Shown here: in pieces, positions 38,811 to 50,371 of the stretch
How positions within the stretch are numbered: the first letter of the stretch is position 1
Layout: every line of letters starts with the position of its first letter
Assembly: GCF_030272615.1 (NCBI RefSeq)
Contig: NC_081412.1
Location: 100,065,796-100,129,795, forward strand
Reading direction: 5' to 3'
Source of the DNA: Cryptomeria japonica
Taxonomy: Eukaryota > Streptophyta > Pinopsida > Cupressales > Cupressaceae
DNA length: 64,000 nucleotides
Made by a program: the position numbers and the translations under genes
Notes under the pieces: generated by a model
The model's input: only the letters and a program-made list of their open reading frames with translations
Told to the model about the DNA's origin: nothing
The model's database searches: none

Positions 38811-39412
38811 GGTGAGAGGGATATAGAGGTAGAGATAGAGGGGGAAATAGCAAGAGAGAGGGGTAAATGGATATAGATAGAGAAGAAGATAGAGCTATAA
38901 ATAGATATGGAGGTGCAAAGGAAGATAGAGAAAGAGGATATGAAGATGGAGAAAAGGGGAGAGATATGGAGACATAAAGAGAGAGAGGAGATAGGATTAG
39001 ATATAAATGGAGCTCAAAAGATAAATAGAAAGAGAGAGGGAGAGATATAAAGATAAAGATAGAGATATGAAGTAATATGTAGAGAGAGGGAGCTAGATAT
39101 ATTGGTAGAGAGAGATAAAGAGATAAACAAATAGAGATAGATTGATACATGAAAGAAGAAACATGGAGAGATAAATATAGAGATGAAAAGAGATATATGA
39201 ATATAGAAGTCTAATAGGAGGGATAGGGAGAGAGGTAGAGGGAGAGAGATGGATAGATAGAGGGAGACATATATACGTAGATAGATGAGGAGAGAGGAAG
39301 ATTAAGGTAGAAAGAAAAATAGAGTGAGAGAGGAAGAGGGAAAAAATAGATAGAGAGATAAAGAGATGTAGAGGGAGAGATAAAGATATAAAGATAGGGG
39401 GTTAGAGAGGGA
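38811..39412. repeat. 600-bp purine-rich (GAGATA/GAGAGG) tract
   Basis: The plus strand is almost all A and G with interspersed T in words such as AGAGATAGAG, GGGAGAGA and ATAGAGAGG. It is a degenerate microsatellite-like tract. The Ser/Leu/Tyr-rich minus frame at 38791-39150 is an artefact of it. Element3 inserted exactly at its right edge. Confidence 0.8.
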
Positions 39413-40020
39413 TGTTGGGACCTATAAAATTTTGAGATTTTGAGTGGCCCATTTTAAAATTATGCTCTGAACTTTCTAATGGCACTTGATGAATCTGTTA
39501 TCATTGTTTCAAATATCTTGAAAATCTTGCCTTTTAGCTGTTGGAGTCTGTCGAAATTCAAAATTTGACCTTTGCCTGCGATTTTGTGGTTCTGAGGGTT
39601 TAGGGTTTTTACTCTTTCATGAAAACATTTAGAAAAAAATGAACCTTTGTTGTGCATTATTGTAATTCATATTGAACTTGAACCCTTGAACCTTTTTGGT
39701 TCAAGGTTCAACCGTTTCTCTTGCGTGAGTTGTCGCTTTGTAATATTTTTTAATAAGCAAGTGAGAATGCGTTATGTCTATGTTGAACCATTTGCAAATC
39801 GGTTCAAGGTTCAAGGTTCAAAATGTCCCTTTCTTTTGATTAAAGGTCTTTTCTCATTGCCTTTTTCCACTTAAGTGGAAGGGTCTGTACGTCATCAAGA
39901 GGGGCCCCTTTTAAATCTAGGCCTGGGTGGATTCTGATAAATTTTAATTTTGCCTAAGTCTTGTATCTTTTCCTATGTATCTGTCAGGTTTCCTAAAGAT
40001 CAAGCAAGTTCCCTGTTGAT

Positions 40021-41660
40021 CTCGCGGTTGTCACTATACCGCAACCCAAAAGTGCTCCATGGTTATTTGCTGCAACATGGCGACTAAGTGGTGAGACCCG
40101 TGAGAAAGGTGTGAAGTGCAGAAAGTCTAAGAAGATCGCAAGTTAGGTTTTCAGACTATCCCGATGACCCGATGGAAAGGGCTAAGGCGAACCTTTTATC
40201 CCACATTGGCCACAGGGAGGATCATTTTAGTATTTATTTGCAAGGCCGCATATATCCTAAGTGTCAAAGCTTACAGGCTTTTGGCAAGTGGCAGCTCAGA
40301 AGTGGTGGGCCCACTGCGTGCATCTCAAAGTGCCCAAAATTTTGCAGTAAAAGGGCAAGTTAAAAAGCGAGCAAGTTGAATGCAGATCCACGACCATCGC
40401 TATACTGCCATGTGAAGGTGATCGACTGTTGATGGCCATAATTGATGAGGTGGCAGACAAGTGGCGGACACATGGTGACACTGTGGCATAGGATGTAGCC
40501 ACTCAGAGGGGCTAAGGGTTGAGTAGATCAAGATGGATCCAAGAGTTGTCACTATGTCACAACGTAAAAATGCTCGCCAGATATCGCCTGTGACAAACCA
40601 CTAGTGGTGAACCATGGCTAGCAGTTAATGCACATGGTTAAGGTAGGTGATTCATTCCGCCAATTAGTGGAGGCTGTGTTAAGGTGTCAGAGTGGAGAGC
40701 CCAGAATGAATACCCTCACAATAGGTGGTGCCCAGTTGTGAACTCCAGAGCCAGTCAAAGGGTGCCATGTGGTAGATAGTTGGCATATCATCAAGGTGTA
40801 TATCGAGTAGACCATGGCTTCGATGGATCATTGAAGGGACTCACCGAAGGCATCAGTTTCATCGACATGAAAGGTGTTGATGAAACTAGGGTTTCAATAA
40901 AATATGAAAATGTCTAGCCGAAGAAGAGGTTTAGCTGAAAGAGTGGTGGTTCTGGTGGCGTCGACATGGTGGATGAGGCCGTGCTTAGATGGATTAGGTG
41001 GAAAACCAAAGGTTGATGCGCGACAGACCCAACAGATAGGTGGTGCCTAGACAAATCTCATAAGTGAATCAAGTAGTGCCACATGGTGACACACGACAAA
41101 AGAAAGTAGATCTACCAAGGTTAATGATCAGACAGATCAGGGAAGATCAGATGGTAATGCAAAATATCTGATGGTGGTCACTATACTGCGATGAAAAGAT
41201 GCCCATTGAGTTATCATCGTGACTTGGCGACTAAGCAGATGCAGCCTAAGTGATAAGGATCGAGCAGGCTGAGGGAAGATCTATGACCGTCGCTATACCG
41301 TGAGATGAAGATGCCCATTGGTTATCACATGTGACATAGCGACTGACTAGGTGGCGGTTGATGTGGTAGTCTAGGTGGGCTCAGGGAAAATTTGGACGTG
41401 CCACATAGCAGGAGTATAAGAAAAATCAGGGTAGGCACAAGTCTAGTGGCAAGTCCAAGGTGGCAGGTAAATGGATCCAAAGGCAAATCAGGATGTGCCA
41501 TGTGTCGAGCCCGCCAAAAGAGAAAGTGATAGAAGGAGCCTCTCAGGTGAGGTAAAAGACAGGCAAGTTAAGGCAGATCAACGGTGATCTATGAATGTCA
41601 CCAAGTCACAACAAAAATATGTGATGGCTAATAGCCGCGAATTGGCGACCAAGCAGTGGG
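40021..41660 (+). repeat. Six diverged stem-loop modules inside Element3 LTR
   Basis: A 60-70 bp module recurs near 40021-40085, 40390-40452, 40547-40612, 41176-41240, 41288-41352 and 41594-41660. Its right-LTR counterparts lie near 46142, 46511, 46696, 59385, 59508 and 59828. The common plan is GTCRCTATACCGC, then AAAGATGCCCAT, then TTATCAC, then GCGAC. In the fifth module the ends GTCGCTAT and ATAGCGAC are perfect inverted repeats. In the fourth, TGCGATGA faces TCATCGTG. Confidence 0.55.
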
Positions 41661-42298
41661 GCCCGATGGAAAAGGAAAGCAGTCCAGAGGAATTAAAGAA
41701 CAAGCAAGCCAAGGAAGAAACAAAGAGCTCCATTCCAGTGGTGAACCTAGGTGGTGTTGAGGTGGCAGATAAGGGCCCTAGAATGAATCAAAAGGTGCCA
41801 TGTGGTAGATGTCTGCGTGGCAATATTCAAAGATTTAAATATAATTTCAGACTGTGGTGAATAGGTAGAAAATTAAACGACTGACCTGCAGAGGGATTGA
41901 TGACTAAAGGATTATTTTTGCCTGATATATAAGTGTTATATATTGTTGGAAAGCTCTCAATTTGAGGAATCTAATTCTGAAGTCAAGTGTAACCCACAAC
42001 AATATTTTTGGGGTAGTTACCTCAAGATATCAGATTGGATTTTTCAGTCTGAAAGATAGGTGTTCTGCAGGCCAAGTTGTGTGAATCAGTTAATGCTGAA
42101 AGATAGGGTGGTTGCCATTGTCAGAGAATGAAATATGATTTTGTCCTCCTTGCCTTCTTATTCAAGAGTATTCTCATTTTGTAAGGGGTTCCATATTTGT
42201 TGTGAGCAAGGCTCTTGAATCTCAGTTTCTATTTTCTGAGTTTTTTCCCAAATTTGTACAGTGAATGTTCCTTTTCAAGCAATAGAGTATCTTCTTGC

Positions 42299-42306
42299 TA
42301 TAAATG
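42299..42306 (+). promoter_or_regulatory. TATA-like box in Element3 5' LTR
   Basis: TATAAATG follows GC about 0.74 kb before the LTR end. This is the only strong TATA match I noticed in the last third of the LTR. Confidence 0.35.
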
Positions 42307-43044
42307 TTTTCTATTGCAGGTCACATATATGTAAGGCATATATACAGTTTATTGGATTGTCTCTAGGCCTTCTCTTATTTTCAATGAATCCATTCTCTAA
42401 GGGAGTTTGGGTTTGTCCTCTCAAAGTGGGAGTGTAATGGGTGTTCTTAGGTACTCTTCAAGGAAGGGTTTAAATTCTACGAGCAATCATTTTGAATTCA
42501 GGATAATGTCTAGATATGTATGATCCTTTGTTTGAGTTTAGAATGTATTAATGTCAGGCATTAATATAGGGATAATCTTTTTCAATAAATTGGATTTGTA
42601 ATAGAAGTTTCCATTTATAGTTTGATGTATGACTCCATGCCCTTGGATAAGACATTGGTCTTGCAGATTCTAGATATTCTAAGAGATTTTAAAATATCAA
42701 GTATCTGTTTGCTTTCATGTTTCTAGTTTTAGATGTTCCATCTATCTCATGCTCCAATCTTGTTGAGATGTCAATGTAGATCTAGCCTATCCACAGTAAC
42801 CTCCTTTTTGTTGAGCCCTGTGAGATTTATCTAGTTTTGTTGATGCCATATGTCTGTCATTGGTTGTATTTTATGCATCAAAGGGTGTGCCCCTTAGGTC
42901 TTGCAGAATCTGAAGTGTAGGAGGATCATTAGGATCCTATGTTAATGTTGTCCAAGGGCTAAAGATTTTCACTGATTGAGATTGGCTATTTCATAGATAG
43001 ATAGCAGGTGAACTTGGGTTTCTCAATTTTGAGAACAACAGAAA

Positions 43045-43063
43045 TGGTGACTCTGGTCGGGAC
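43045..43063 (+). other. Element3 primer-binding-like site
   Basis: TGGTGACTCTGGTCGGGAC begins four bases after the proposed LTR end AACAACA. It resembles the LARD1 site TGGCGACTCTGTTGGGGA in its first ten bases and G-rich end. Confidence 0.5.
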
Positions 43064-43590
43064 AAATCTAAAGATCTCTGGTATAGACTGTTGGATCAGA
43101 TTGTAAGTGAGTCTAGCCAAATTCATTTGGGGAAGAGTCTTAGAAGTTTACAAGTCTGAAAGTTGTTTTCAGATTTGAAGGTATATATCCTAGAGGGTTT
43201 TGTTGTTGAGAAATTAAAAAAATATATATTGTGACTCTACTGTGTGAGACCCAGAAATCTGAAGCTATTTTAGAGTGAAGATCAGTGGTTAAAATTTTAT
43301 TCCTCTTCAGGGAGGTGGTGACTCTGTATGAACAAACCTAAGGTTTGGAGGTTTTCTTCAAATTTTCTATCAAAAGTGAAGTGAACAGTAGTAGCAACTA
43401 TACCTAGGTATTTCCCATTCATGAGATAACTTTTGTTCCTTATAAGGTGAAGCAAGTCACCAGGAAAAGGAGTATTGGTTCTAAGGTTACATACTTATTG
43501 TTCTTAAAAGTTTCAGTTAGTTATGGGAGAAGTATGTGGCTGTAAAAATTATGACTGCATGTGTTTTGAAAAGAGAGTAAAATAGTAAGA

Positions 43591-45089
43591 TGCATTGTCA
43601 TGGTAATGGTTCAATAGATGTTTCAAATTTGATGGATCTAGATGTGGTTCCTAGATCTGAAATTTCTTTGTCAAATTTGAAAGACATTGATAGGGAGATT
43701 GAAGTACATCTTCAAAAGATCTAAGATAGATGCATCTTGTTTTTAAGAAGGGAAGTGGGGAAGAGAAAGGTAGAATCATCATATATTTTTTATGAAAGAT
43801 TTATTGTTTCATTGAATGAGCTTCCAGTTGATGTTAGACCCCATGAGTCAGTTTGGATTGAATTATTTTTAGAGCTTGATGAACCTGACTCAGTTAGTTG
43901 GTCTCCAACCTTGAGGGAAGAAAGTGTTGCCCATATTAAAGAATGGATTGATGAGATTGAAATGAATAAATCTGAAAAATACACATAGTTTTGAGTATAG
44001 TGATGGAGATGAATCTGTGAGTGGATGTACCTCCTATGATGCTGAAGGTGACTCTTATTCCCAGCATGATAGTGTAGATGTGTATTTAGAGCAAGAAGAA
44101 AATTATGAAAGTACAAAATATTGTTCAAATAGTCATGAGCCTGTTGAGGTTTCAGATTTGAATAATATAGATCACCTTATTGTTAAGTTAAATCCACAAA
44201 ATGTTTGCAACATATAGCAACATTTTATGATCAGCCTGATAAAGGTCATGATGCAGATGCAAGTTACTGTAATGACAAAATAAATGTGCATGAAGCCATG
44301 AGCTCTGCAGATTTAATGCATGCATCAGATTGGGACAATGTTTACAGCACATAAGATGAAGCCAAGGAAAATGAAAATGAAGGAGAAGGTTCACTAAGTA
44401 GTGAAAAAGTATCAGAACTCTTAGCTACTGATCTTAAGAGGTATACATCTAGAAATGTCCCCAATCTCTCATACCCAATCAGTATATATTTTGATACTGA
44501 TGATGTTCTTGGTGGTGTGAGGTATGATAAATATGATATTTCTTTCCCTACATTTGATTTGAATAATGGACAAGAAGAAAATGTATATAAGGTTGATAAA
44601 TGTGATAATGTGGATTCATATGTTGATATGAAATCAGAATTTGATATGCATTGTGTGGATCTTGGTGTCAAAAGGAAAGACAAATCTGAGGTAATTTTTC
44701 CAGATTTGCAATTGGTAAATGAACCATTGACAGATGATCATGCATTTTCATGTTTGCAAGAGGCTGATAGAAATTGTGATCAGCATATTGAAGTGCAGTC
44801 ATTTTATGAGGAAATGTTCCTCTCTAGTTTGCAAGCTTGTATTATGAATGAGTGTTTTCCATTTTTGCAAACTAGCACTCAGCATGTGCCTGATGTTCCC
44901 AGTGATCAGATGGAGCAAGGTTACTTTTATTTTCAGCTGGGAAATAATTGTAAACAATATGATAGTTTTGTGTCATCTGATGATCAGCATTCAGAGGCGG
45001 GTTTTGTTTTTCAAAGATTGATTGATTACCGGCGTGCTGATTATCTTTTGTGTGATGAGATGATGAGAAGTTGCAGAGTTTGTGTTTAG
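43591..45089 (+). pseudogene. Unknown acidic protein frame of Element3, broken
   Basis: Reading from ATG 43591 gives a coherent frame to 43988 with one stop (TAA near 43723). It includes SWSPTLREESVAHIKEWIDE. Coding then continues in another frame at 44017-44217 and returns to the first frame from about 44220 to 45089, with a TAA at 44352-44354. The product would be about 500 residues, strongly acidic, rich in Asp, Glu, Ser and Tyr, without transmembrane segments. I recognise no zinc knuckle or polymerase motif. It fills the gag position between primer site and 3' LTR, and resembles in composition the acidic C-terminal part of the LARD1 frame, so a gag-related or element-specific packaging protein is possible. 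I cannot assign a function. Confidence 0.5.
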
Positions 45090-45415
45090 GAAAATGTAAA
45101 TGAAACTTTGAGCTTGCCCTTGATTCATGGAAATGAGAATCATGTGTTTGACCAAGGTAAGCATTGATTCCAATTTTGATGGCCTGGGGCCATATGTAAA
45201 TAATTTCTATTGTACAGTCACTTTGCTTTCTATTGTGTGGTTTTCAATAAGGAGCCCTATTGTTGGGTGGAGTAAGGAGCCCCTATTTTGGAGAGTGAAG
45301 CTCATTGAAGATTATAAAAGAGGAAGAAGTGTCCTATTTTTTGGGTGGTCTGCTTTGCCAAAGATTTTGAATTCTTGTGTTGATCTTGCAATCAACCATC
45401 CCTAGTCAGAGCCAC

Positions 45416-46772
45416 TGTTGGGACCTATAAAATTTTGAGATTTTGAGTGGCCCATTTCAAAATTGTGCTCTGCACTTTCTAATGGCACTTGATGAATCTG
45501 TTATCATTGTTTCAAATATGTTGAAAACCTTACCTTTTAGCTATTGGAGTCTGTCAAAATTCAGAATTTGACCTTTGCCTGCGAGTTTTTGGTTCTGAGG
45601 GTTTAGGGTTTTTACTCTTTCATGAAAACATTTAGAAAAAATTGAACCTTTGTTGCGCATTATTGTAATTCATATTGAACTTGAACCCTTGAACCTTTTT
45701 GGTTCAAGGTTCAAGTTTCAACCATTTCTCTTGCGTGAGCCGTGGCTTTGTATTATTTTTTAATAAGCAAGTGAGAATTTGTTATGTCCGTGTTGAACCA
45801 TTTGCAAATCGGTTCAAGGTTCAAGGCTCAAAATGTCCCTTTCTTTTGATTAAAGGTCTTTACTTGTTGCCTTTTTCGACTTAAGTGGAAGGGTCTATGT
45901 GTCATCAAGAGGGGCCCCTTTTAAGTCTAGGCCTAGGCGGGTTCTGATAAATTTCAATTTTGATTAAAGGTCTTTGCTCATTGCCTTTTTCCACTTAAGT
46001 GGAAGGGTCTATTCATTGTCAAGAGGGGCCCCTTTTAAGTCTAGGCCTATGCGGGTTCAGATAAATTTCAATTTTGCCTAAGTCTTGTGTCTTTTCCTAT
46101 GTATCCGTCGGGCTTCCTAAAGATCAAGTAGGTTCTTGTTGATCTCGCGGCTATCGCTATACCGCAACCCAAAAGTGCTCGATAGTTTTTTTCCGCAACA
46201 TGGTGACTAAGTGGTGGGACCCATGAGAAAGGTGCGAAGTGTAGAAAGTCCAAGAAGATCGGAAGTCAGGTTTTTAGACTATCCCGATGACCCGATGGAA
46301 AGGGCTAAGGCAAACCTTTTATCCCATATTGGCCGCAGGGAGGAGAATTTCAATATTTATGTGCAAGGCCACATATATCCTAAGTGTCAAAGCTTACGGG
46401 CTTTTGGCAAGCGGCAACTCAGAAGCGGTGGGCCCCCTGTGGGTATCTCAAAGTGCCCAAAATTTTGTAGTAAAAGGGCAAGTTAAATAGCGAGTAGATT
46501 GAATGCAGATCCACGACCATCACTTTACCACGATGCGAAGGTGATCGACTGTTAATGGCCATGACTTGGCGACTGATGAGGTGGCAGACAAGTGACAGAC
46601 ACGTGGTGACACCATGGCATAAGATGTAGCTGCTCAGAGGGGCTAAGGGTCGAGCAGATCAAGAAAGATCAACGATGATCAAGATGGATCCAAGGGCTGT
46701 CACTATGTTGCGATGTAAAAATGCTCACCAGATATCGCCTGCGACAAACCACTAGTGGTGAACCATGGCCGG
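45416..46772 (+). repeat. Element3 3' LTR, first part
   Basis: Aligns to the left LTR from 39413 to about 40620, then is cut by Element4 at 46773 after AACCATGGCCGG. It includes a 114-bp tandem duplication absent from the left LTR. Confidence 0.82.
45848..46075 (+). repeat. 114-bp tandem duplication in Element3 3' LTR
   Basis: Two adjacent copies (45848-45961 and 45962-46075), each starting GATTAAAGGTCTTT and containing AGAGGGGCCCCTTTTAAG. The left LTR has one copy near 39838-39952. The copies differ at several bases, so the duplication is not recent. Confidence 0.8.
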
Positions 46773-47815
46773 TGTAATACCCTAAAAATGGTCATCTAAA
46801 CCATGAGCCCCTAATCTCGACAACATCACCAAGGTCCTAACCAAAGGCAATTAAATAAATCTTAAGCACACAATTAATTTCTAAAATCATCAAACGTCAC
46901 ATGGCAAATTAATAACCCAATATTAATTAAATATTTATTTAATTAATTAAATCATTCCAAGTAAATCATTTTAAACAATTATCTTATTGATTTTAATTAA
47001 ATATCTTTTGCATATTTAATTAAATAAATCAATTTGCCATCAAATCAAGAAAGAGGAATTAATTTTAATTAAATCAATTGAGCACAAATCTTCAAAAATG
47101 GAAATAAATTAAAAAAAGAGAATTAATTGACCAAGAAAGGATTAAAAATTTGAGAAAAGAAATCAATTGGAGATAATCTTGAAAAACAAATTAAAAATTG
47201 ATAAATAATCTCAGAGAAAGCAATTAAAACAATTAAATATTCAAATTGAATGAAATAGAGAATAAATTAGTTTTTTTCTGATTTAACCTTATTTTTAGTT
47301 CAATTTCCCTTAAAACTGAGAAAAGCATCCAATCACATCAATTCACCTAGATTGTGCTTCCTCTTGGAAAATCTTGACCGCTCATCATCTTTTGATCTTA
47401 GCCGTTGGTTTCTTTCTAAATTTTCTATAAATTCAGGCTCATCTCTCATTCAAAAATCTTGGAGAATATATTGTTATTATGCTATTTTTGCTCTAGGTTC
47501 ATTGAGAATTTACATTGAAATATTGCATATTAAATATTCATATATTGCTTTAATCATGTTAGATTAATCTTGCATCCATTTAGCTTAATATCATGCTCAT
47601 ATAGATTATATCCTTCGTCTTGGTGTAGTCTAGTCACTGGTATTACTTATACAATTCTAAGAGCAATTTTATACTCACATCTTTTAGAAGGCAATGGGTC
47701 GATTTGTTATGGTTTTATTATTCAAGCTTATATCTGTCTAACCATACATGTAATGACTTAATTGAAGTGTTGTGTATTGCAGATATAGATCCTTAGTCCA
47801 CTTTTCACACACACA
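46773..47815 (+). repeat. Element4 5' LTR
   Basis: Starts TGTAATACCC and ends CACACA before a TTTC spacer and the primer site. It contains an AT palindrome near 46918-46946 and a TATA box. Only the first third can be checked against the truncated 3' LTR. Confidence 0.75.
47425..47432 (+). promoter_or_regulatory. TATA-like box in Element4 5' LTR
   Basis: CTATAAAT, about 0.39 kb before the LTR end, the usual place for the promoter of a plant Gypsy LTR of this length. Confidence 0.5.
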
Positions 47816-47819
47816 TTTC

Positions 47820-47836
47820 TGGCACCCACTGTGGGG
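47820..47836 (+). other. Element4 primer-binding-like site
   Basis: TGGCACCCACTGTGGGG, four bases after the proposed LTR end. The TGG start and position fit a tRNA primer site; I do not assign the tRNA. Confidence 0.6.
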
Positions 47837-47997
47837 TAGAAGACTACATTTTTTGGCCTCCAAAGACTGACTTTTTATTTTTGTTATTTTTCAGGTATTT
47901 TTTTACTTTTCAGATTTTTGGCCGTACAACCTCTGCGTCATCTCATACGACATTTCTCACAGGCTGAAACGACAAAGTGCAGGTGTCATACGAATTG

Positions 47998-48107
47998 AAA
48001 TCCTCTATCGTACGAGAAAAAATCCTCTGTCATGCGAGCGTAAATCCTCTATCGTACGAGAAAAAATCCTTTGTCGTGCGAGCATAAATCCTATGTTATA
48101 CGAGTAA
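47998..48107 (+). repeat. Five tandem 22-bp repeats with a TCGTACGAG core
   Basis: Units start at 47998, 48020, 48042, 48064 and 48086, each exactly 22 bp. Each begins AAATCCT and carries TCGTACGAG or a variant (TCATGCGAG, TCGTGCGAG, TTATACGAG). Units 1 and 3 are identical and palindromic at the core. More single copies lie in the leader to 49974 and near 57222-57420. Confidence 0.85.
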
Positions 48108-50371
48108 CTGATTTGTCGCTTTTTTTTATCGTTTGGTTCGGTGAGAATACTAGTACGAGTTACTGTTTTGTCGTATGAAAACAAAGAGTTTTTGTTTAGG
48201 ATTTTTCTTGAAATAAGGCTTGTGGAAGGTCAATATATATGGAAAACTTATACTTTAAGTTATATTCCATATATATTGTCAAGATGTTTGAGAGGGGTTT
48301 TAGACCTCTAGGAGTTATAATGCAAAATCTAGTTTTTGGAGGATCCTCCAAGTTTCAGACTTAGTCAAATTTTAGGGCATTTCAGCATTAGGAGTGAAAA
48401 ATTTGTAACCAAGATTCGAAATTAGGCTTGTGTAAGCCCACCAAGAGATTTGATATTTCACTAACTTTTTCTTCTTGCAGGTTTCTAATAATTTCTTGTA
48501 GGTTGGAGGAGTTAGATTAGGATTTATTGAAAAACAAATTACTTTTCAGGGTTTTGCTTGAATTAAATTTTGATGATACTGACGCTGACCCTGAATCATC
48601 TTCTATCTGCCTGATATTTTCATAGCCTAACTAGTTTCTTGCAGGACGCTTGCCAAAGAATTTATCAATCAAACACACGCCTGTCGAAGAATGAAAACAA
48701 TATGACTACTGATGCGTTGTTTTTGTAAGTTGCCTAAAGAGAATCAACCAAACATCGTGTATTCTTTAAATTCATTTTTTTTAGGCACCTAACTTGCTAT
48801 CTGGTTAAAGAACACATTTGTCTTTCATGTTTTTAGAAAAATCTAAGAGGTAGGAGAGTATGCTCTTGTCTTTTATAGACAATCAGAAATCTAGACCCTC
48901 GAAACTTGTTTTTTAAGTTTTAAGATTTGTGTACCTTTAGTTGGCCTGTCAGAGTGGGAAAAAGTAATCACCCAGTGAGAACGACCCAAGTGAGTACAGC
49001 TAGACCTAAGCATTCCAACTCACCATAATAAATAGGCCTCTGGTGATTAAATTCTCAGAGGATGAGATTATTTGAGTTTTCTCTTTGAGATCTCTCATAT
49101 CGTTCATTTTGTAGGGCCTCGCGGTCTTAATCATGTTTACATGACTACAACTTGTTTCGGTACCTTGTCAGGCTATAGGCCTCAATCATGCTTGCATGAC
49201 TTCAAGGGGTAATTTCAAATGGAATTCCTAATTAAGAACTATAAGATAGAAGCTACCCGGTTCACCTCTGAAAGGTTGATAATCTTTGTGCAAGAGAGAT
49301 AGTAACTCTCCCAAGACACTTGCCATATCGTGACCCCATTAGCGTTTGGAGTCAGCTAATATGGCGTTGAGAAAACATTGTGTGAGACTCAATGGCTGTA
49401 TTCTGATTAGCTATTGGGTGTGTACCTAAGTCAACAAGCAAAGGTTTTCTTCTCTAAGCCAACTTCCATAAGGTTAGCATGCTATGATTGAATTATTATT
49501 TATCTTGCATGTTTTCTGTGTTTTCATCCCTCAAACTAAAACTAGAATATTAAAACTAGAGAAAACAAATCAACAAACTCAGTGATCAAAACTCTATCTG
49601 TGTCACGAACTAGTCCATCTTAGAATTGGTTATACTCAGTTATCATACCCAATCATTGAAAAACTCATAATTTTTAGTCCCTGCTCTGTGAACAGTCGTA
49701 CGAGTTTGGTAAATTGTCATCCTGCATCATATCCTGTGTCATACGAGTCTACTAAATTGTTGTCCTAAGGTCAATCCTCTATCATATGAGACCCAACAGT
49801 CTATCATTTAAGCTAAATCATGTATCGTATGAAACAAAACTGCATTGAATCTTTTGTTGTTTGAGACCTACCCATTTGTCATACGGTATTAGGCAACAAC
49901 TCGTACGAAACAGAACTATTGTCGTCCTAAAGCTATTATACTATCGTATGGTCTCAGAAATTTTGTCGTACGAGTCTCTGATTTTGCTAGTCCAGAATTG
50001 TCAAACCTGTCCAAAACAGTCTACAATGAGCCTAAAACTAGTTATCATCCTCCTAAGCATAAACAACCTTCGTAGTGTACCCCTGCTGTTGTGTTGCATG
50101 ATTTTGTCGATCATCTTTCAACTAGTTCAAACAAACATCTTATCAAACCTAAGTTAACTTAGATAACGTCTTAAATAGGATAGATCATTCCTGAAACCAA
50201 ACCAGATCTTAGTTACTTCACTCAATCGCTACGTTAAACGAACAACTAAGCTACAATTTGATCTTGACTTCTGCAACACATCTAGCTCTCCATCCCATCG
50301 GTTGTAAATGCCTGTTCAAACTAGAAGCTCTTCTAAATTGTTTTTTTGACAAAAGTAAGAATCCCATGGGT
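48108..50371 (+). other. Element4 leader, non-coding
   Basis: About 2.3 kb before the gag remnant with no supported frame. Copies of TCGTACGA-type words lie near 48152, 49696, 49903 and 49966. A short duplicated phrase with AATCATG and CATGACT occurs near 49126 and 49186. Long leaders are usual in Tat-type elements. Confidence 0.5.

Larger units (their letters stand above)
39413..43040 (+). repeat. Element3 5' LTR (left), about 3.6 kb
   Basis: Begins TGTTGGGACC at the edge of the purine tract. The end at AACAACA (43040) is placed from the primer-like site four bases later. The right copy is incomplete, so this end is not confirmed by alignment. The central 2 kb are G-rich, with repeated words GGTGGC, GTGCCA and GGCGAC. 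Confidence 0.7.

Noticed and set aside
38791-39150. 119-codon minus frame rich in Ser, Leu, Tyr and Ile
   Set aside because: It is the complement of the GAGATA purine tract; composition alone explains it.
47998-48107. CRISPR-like array
   Set aside because: Units are contiguous 22-bp tandem repeats with no spacers, and the DNA is from a plant.
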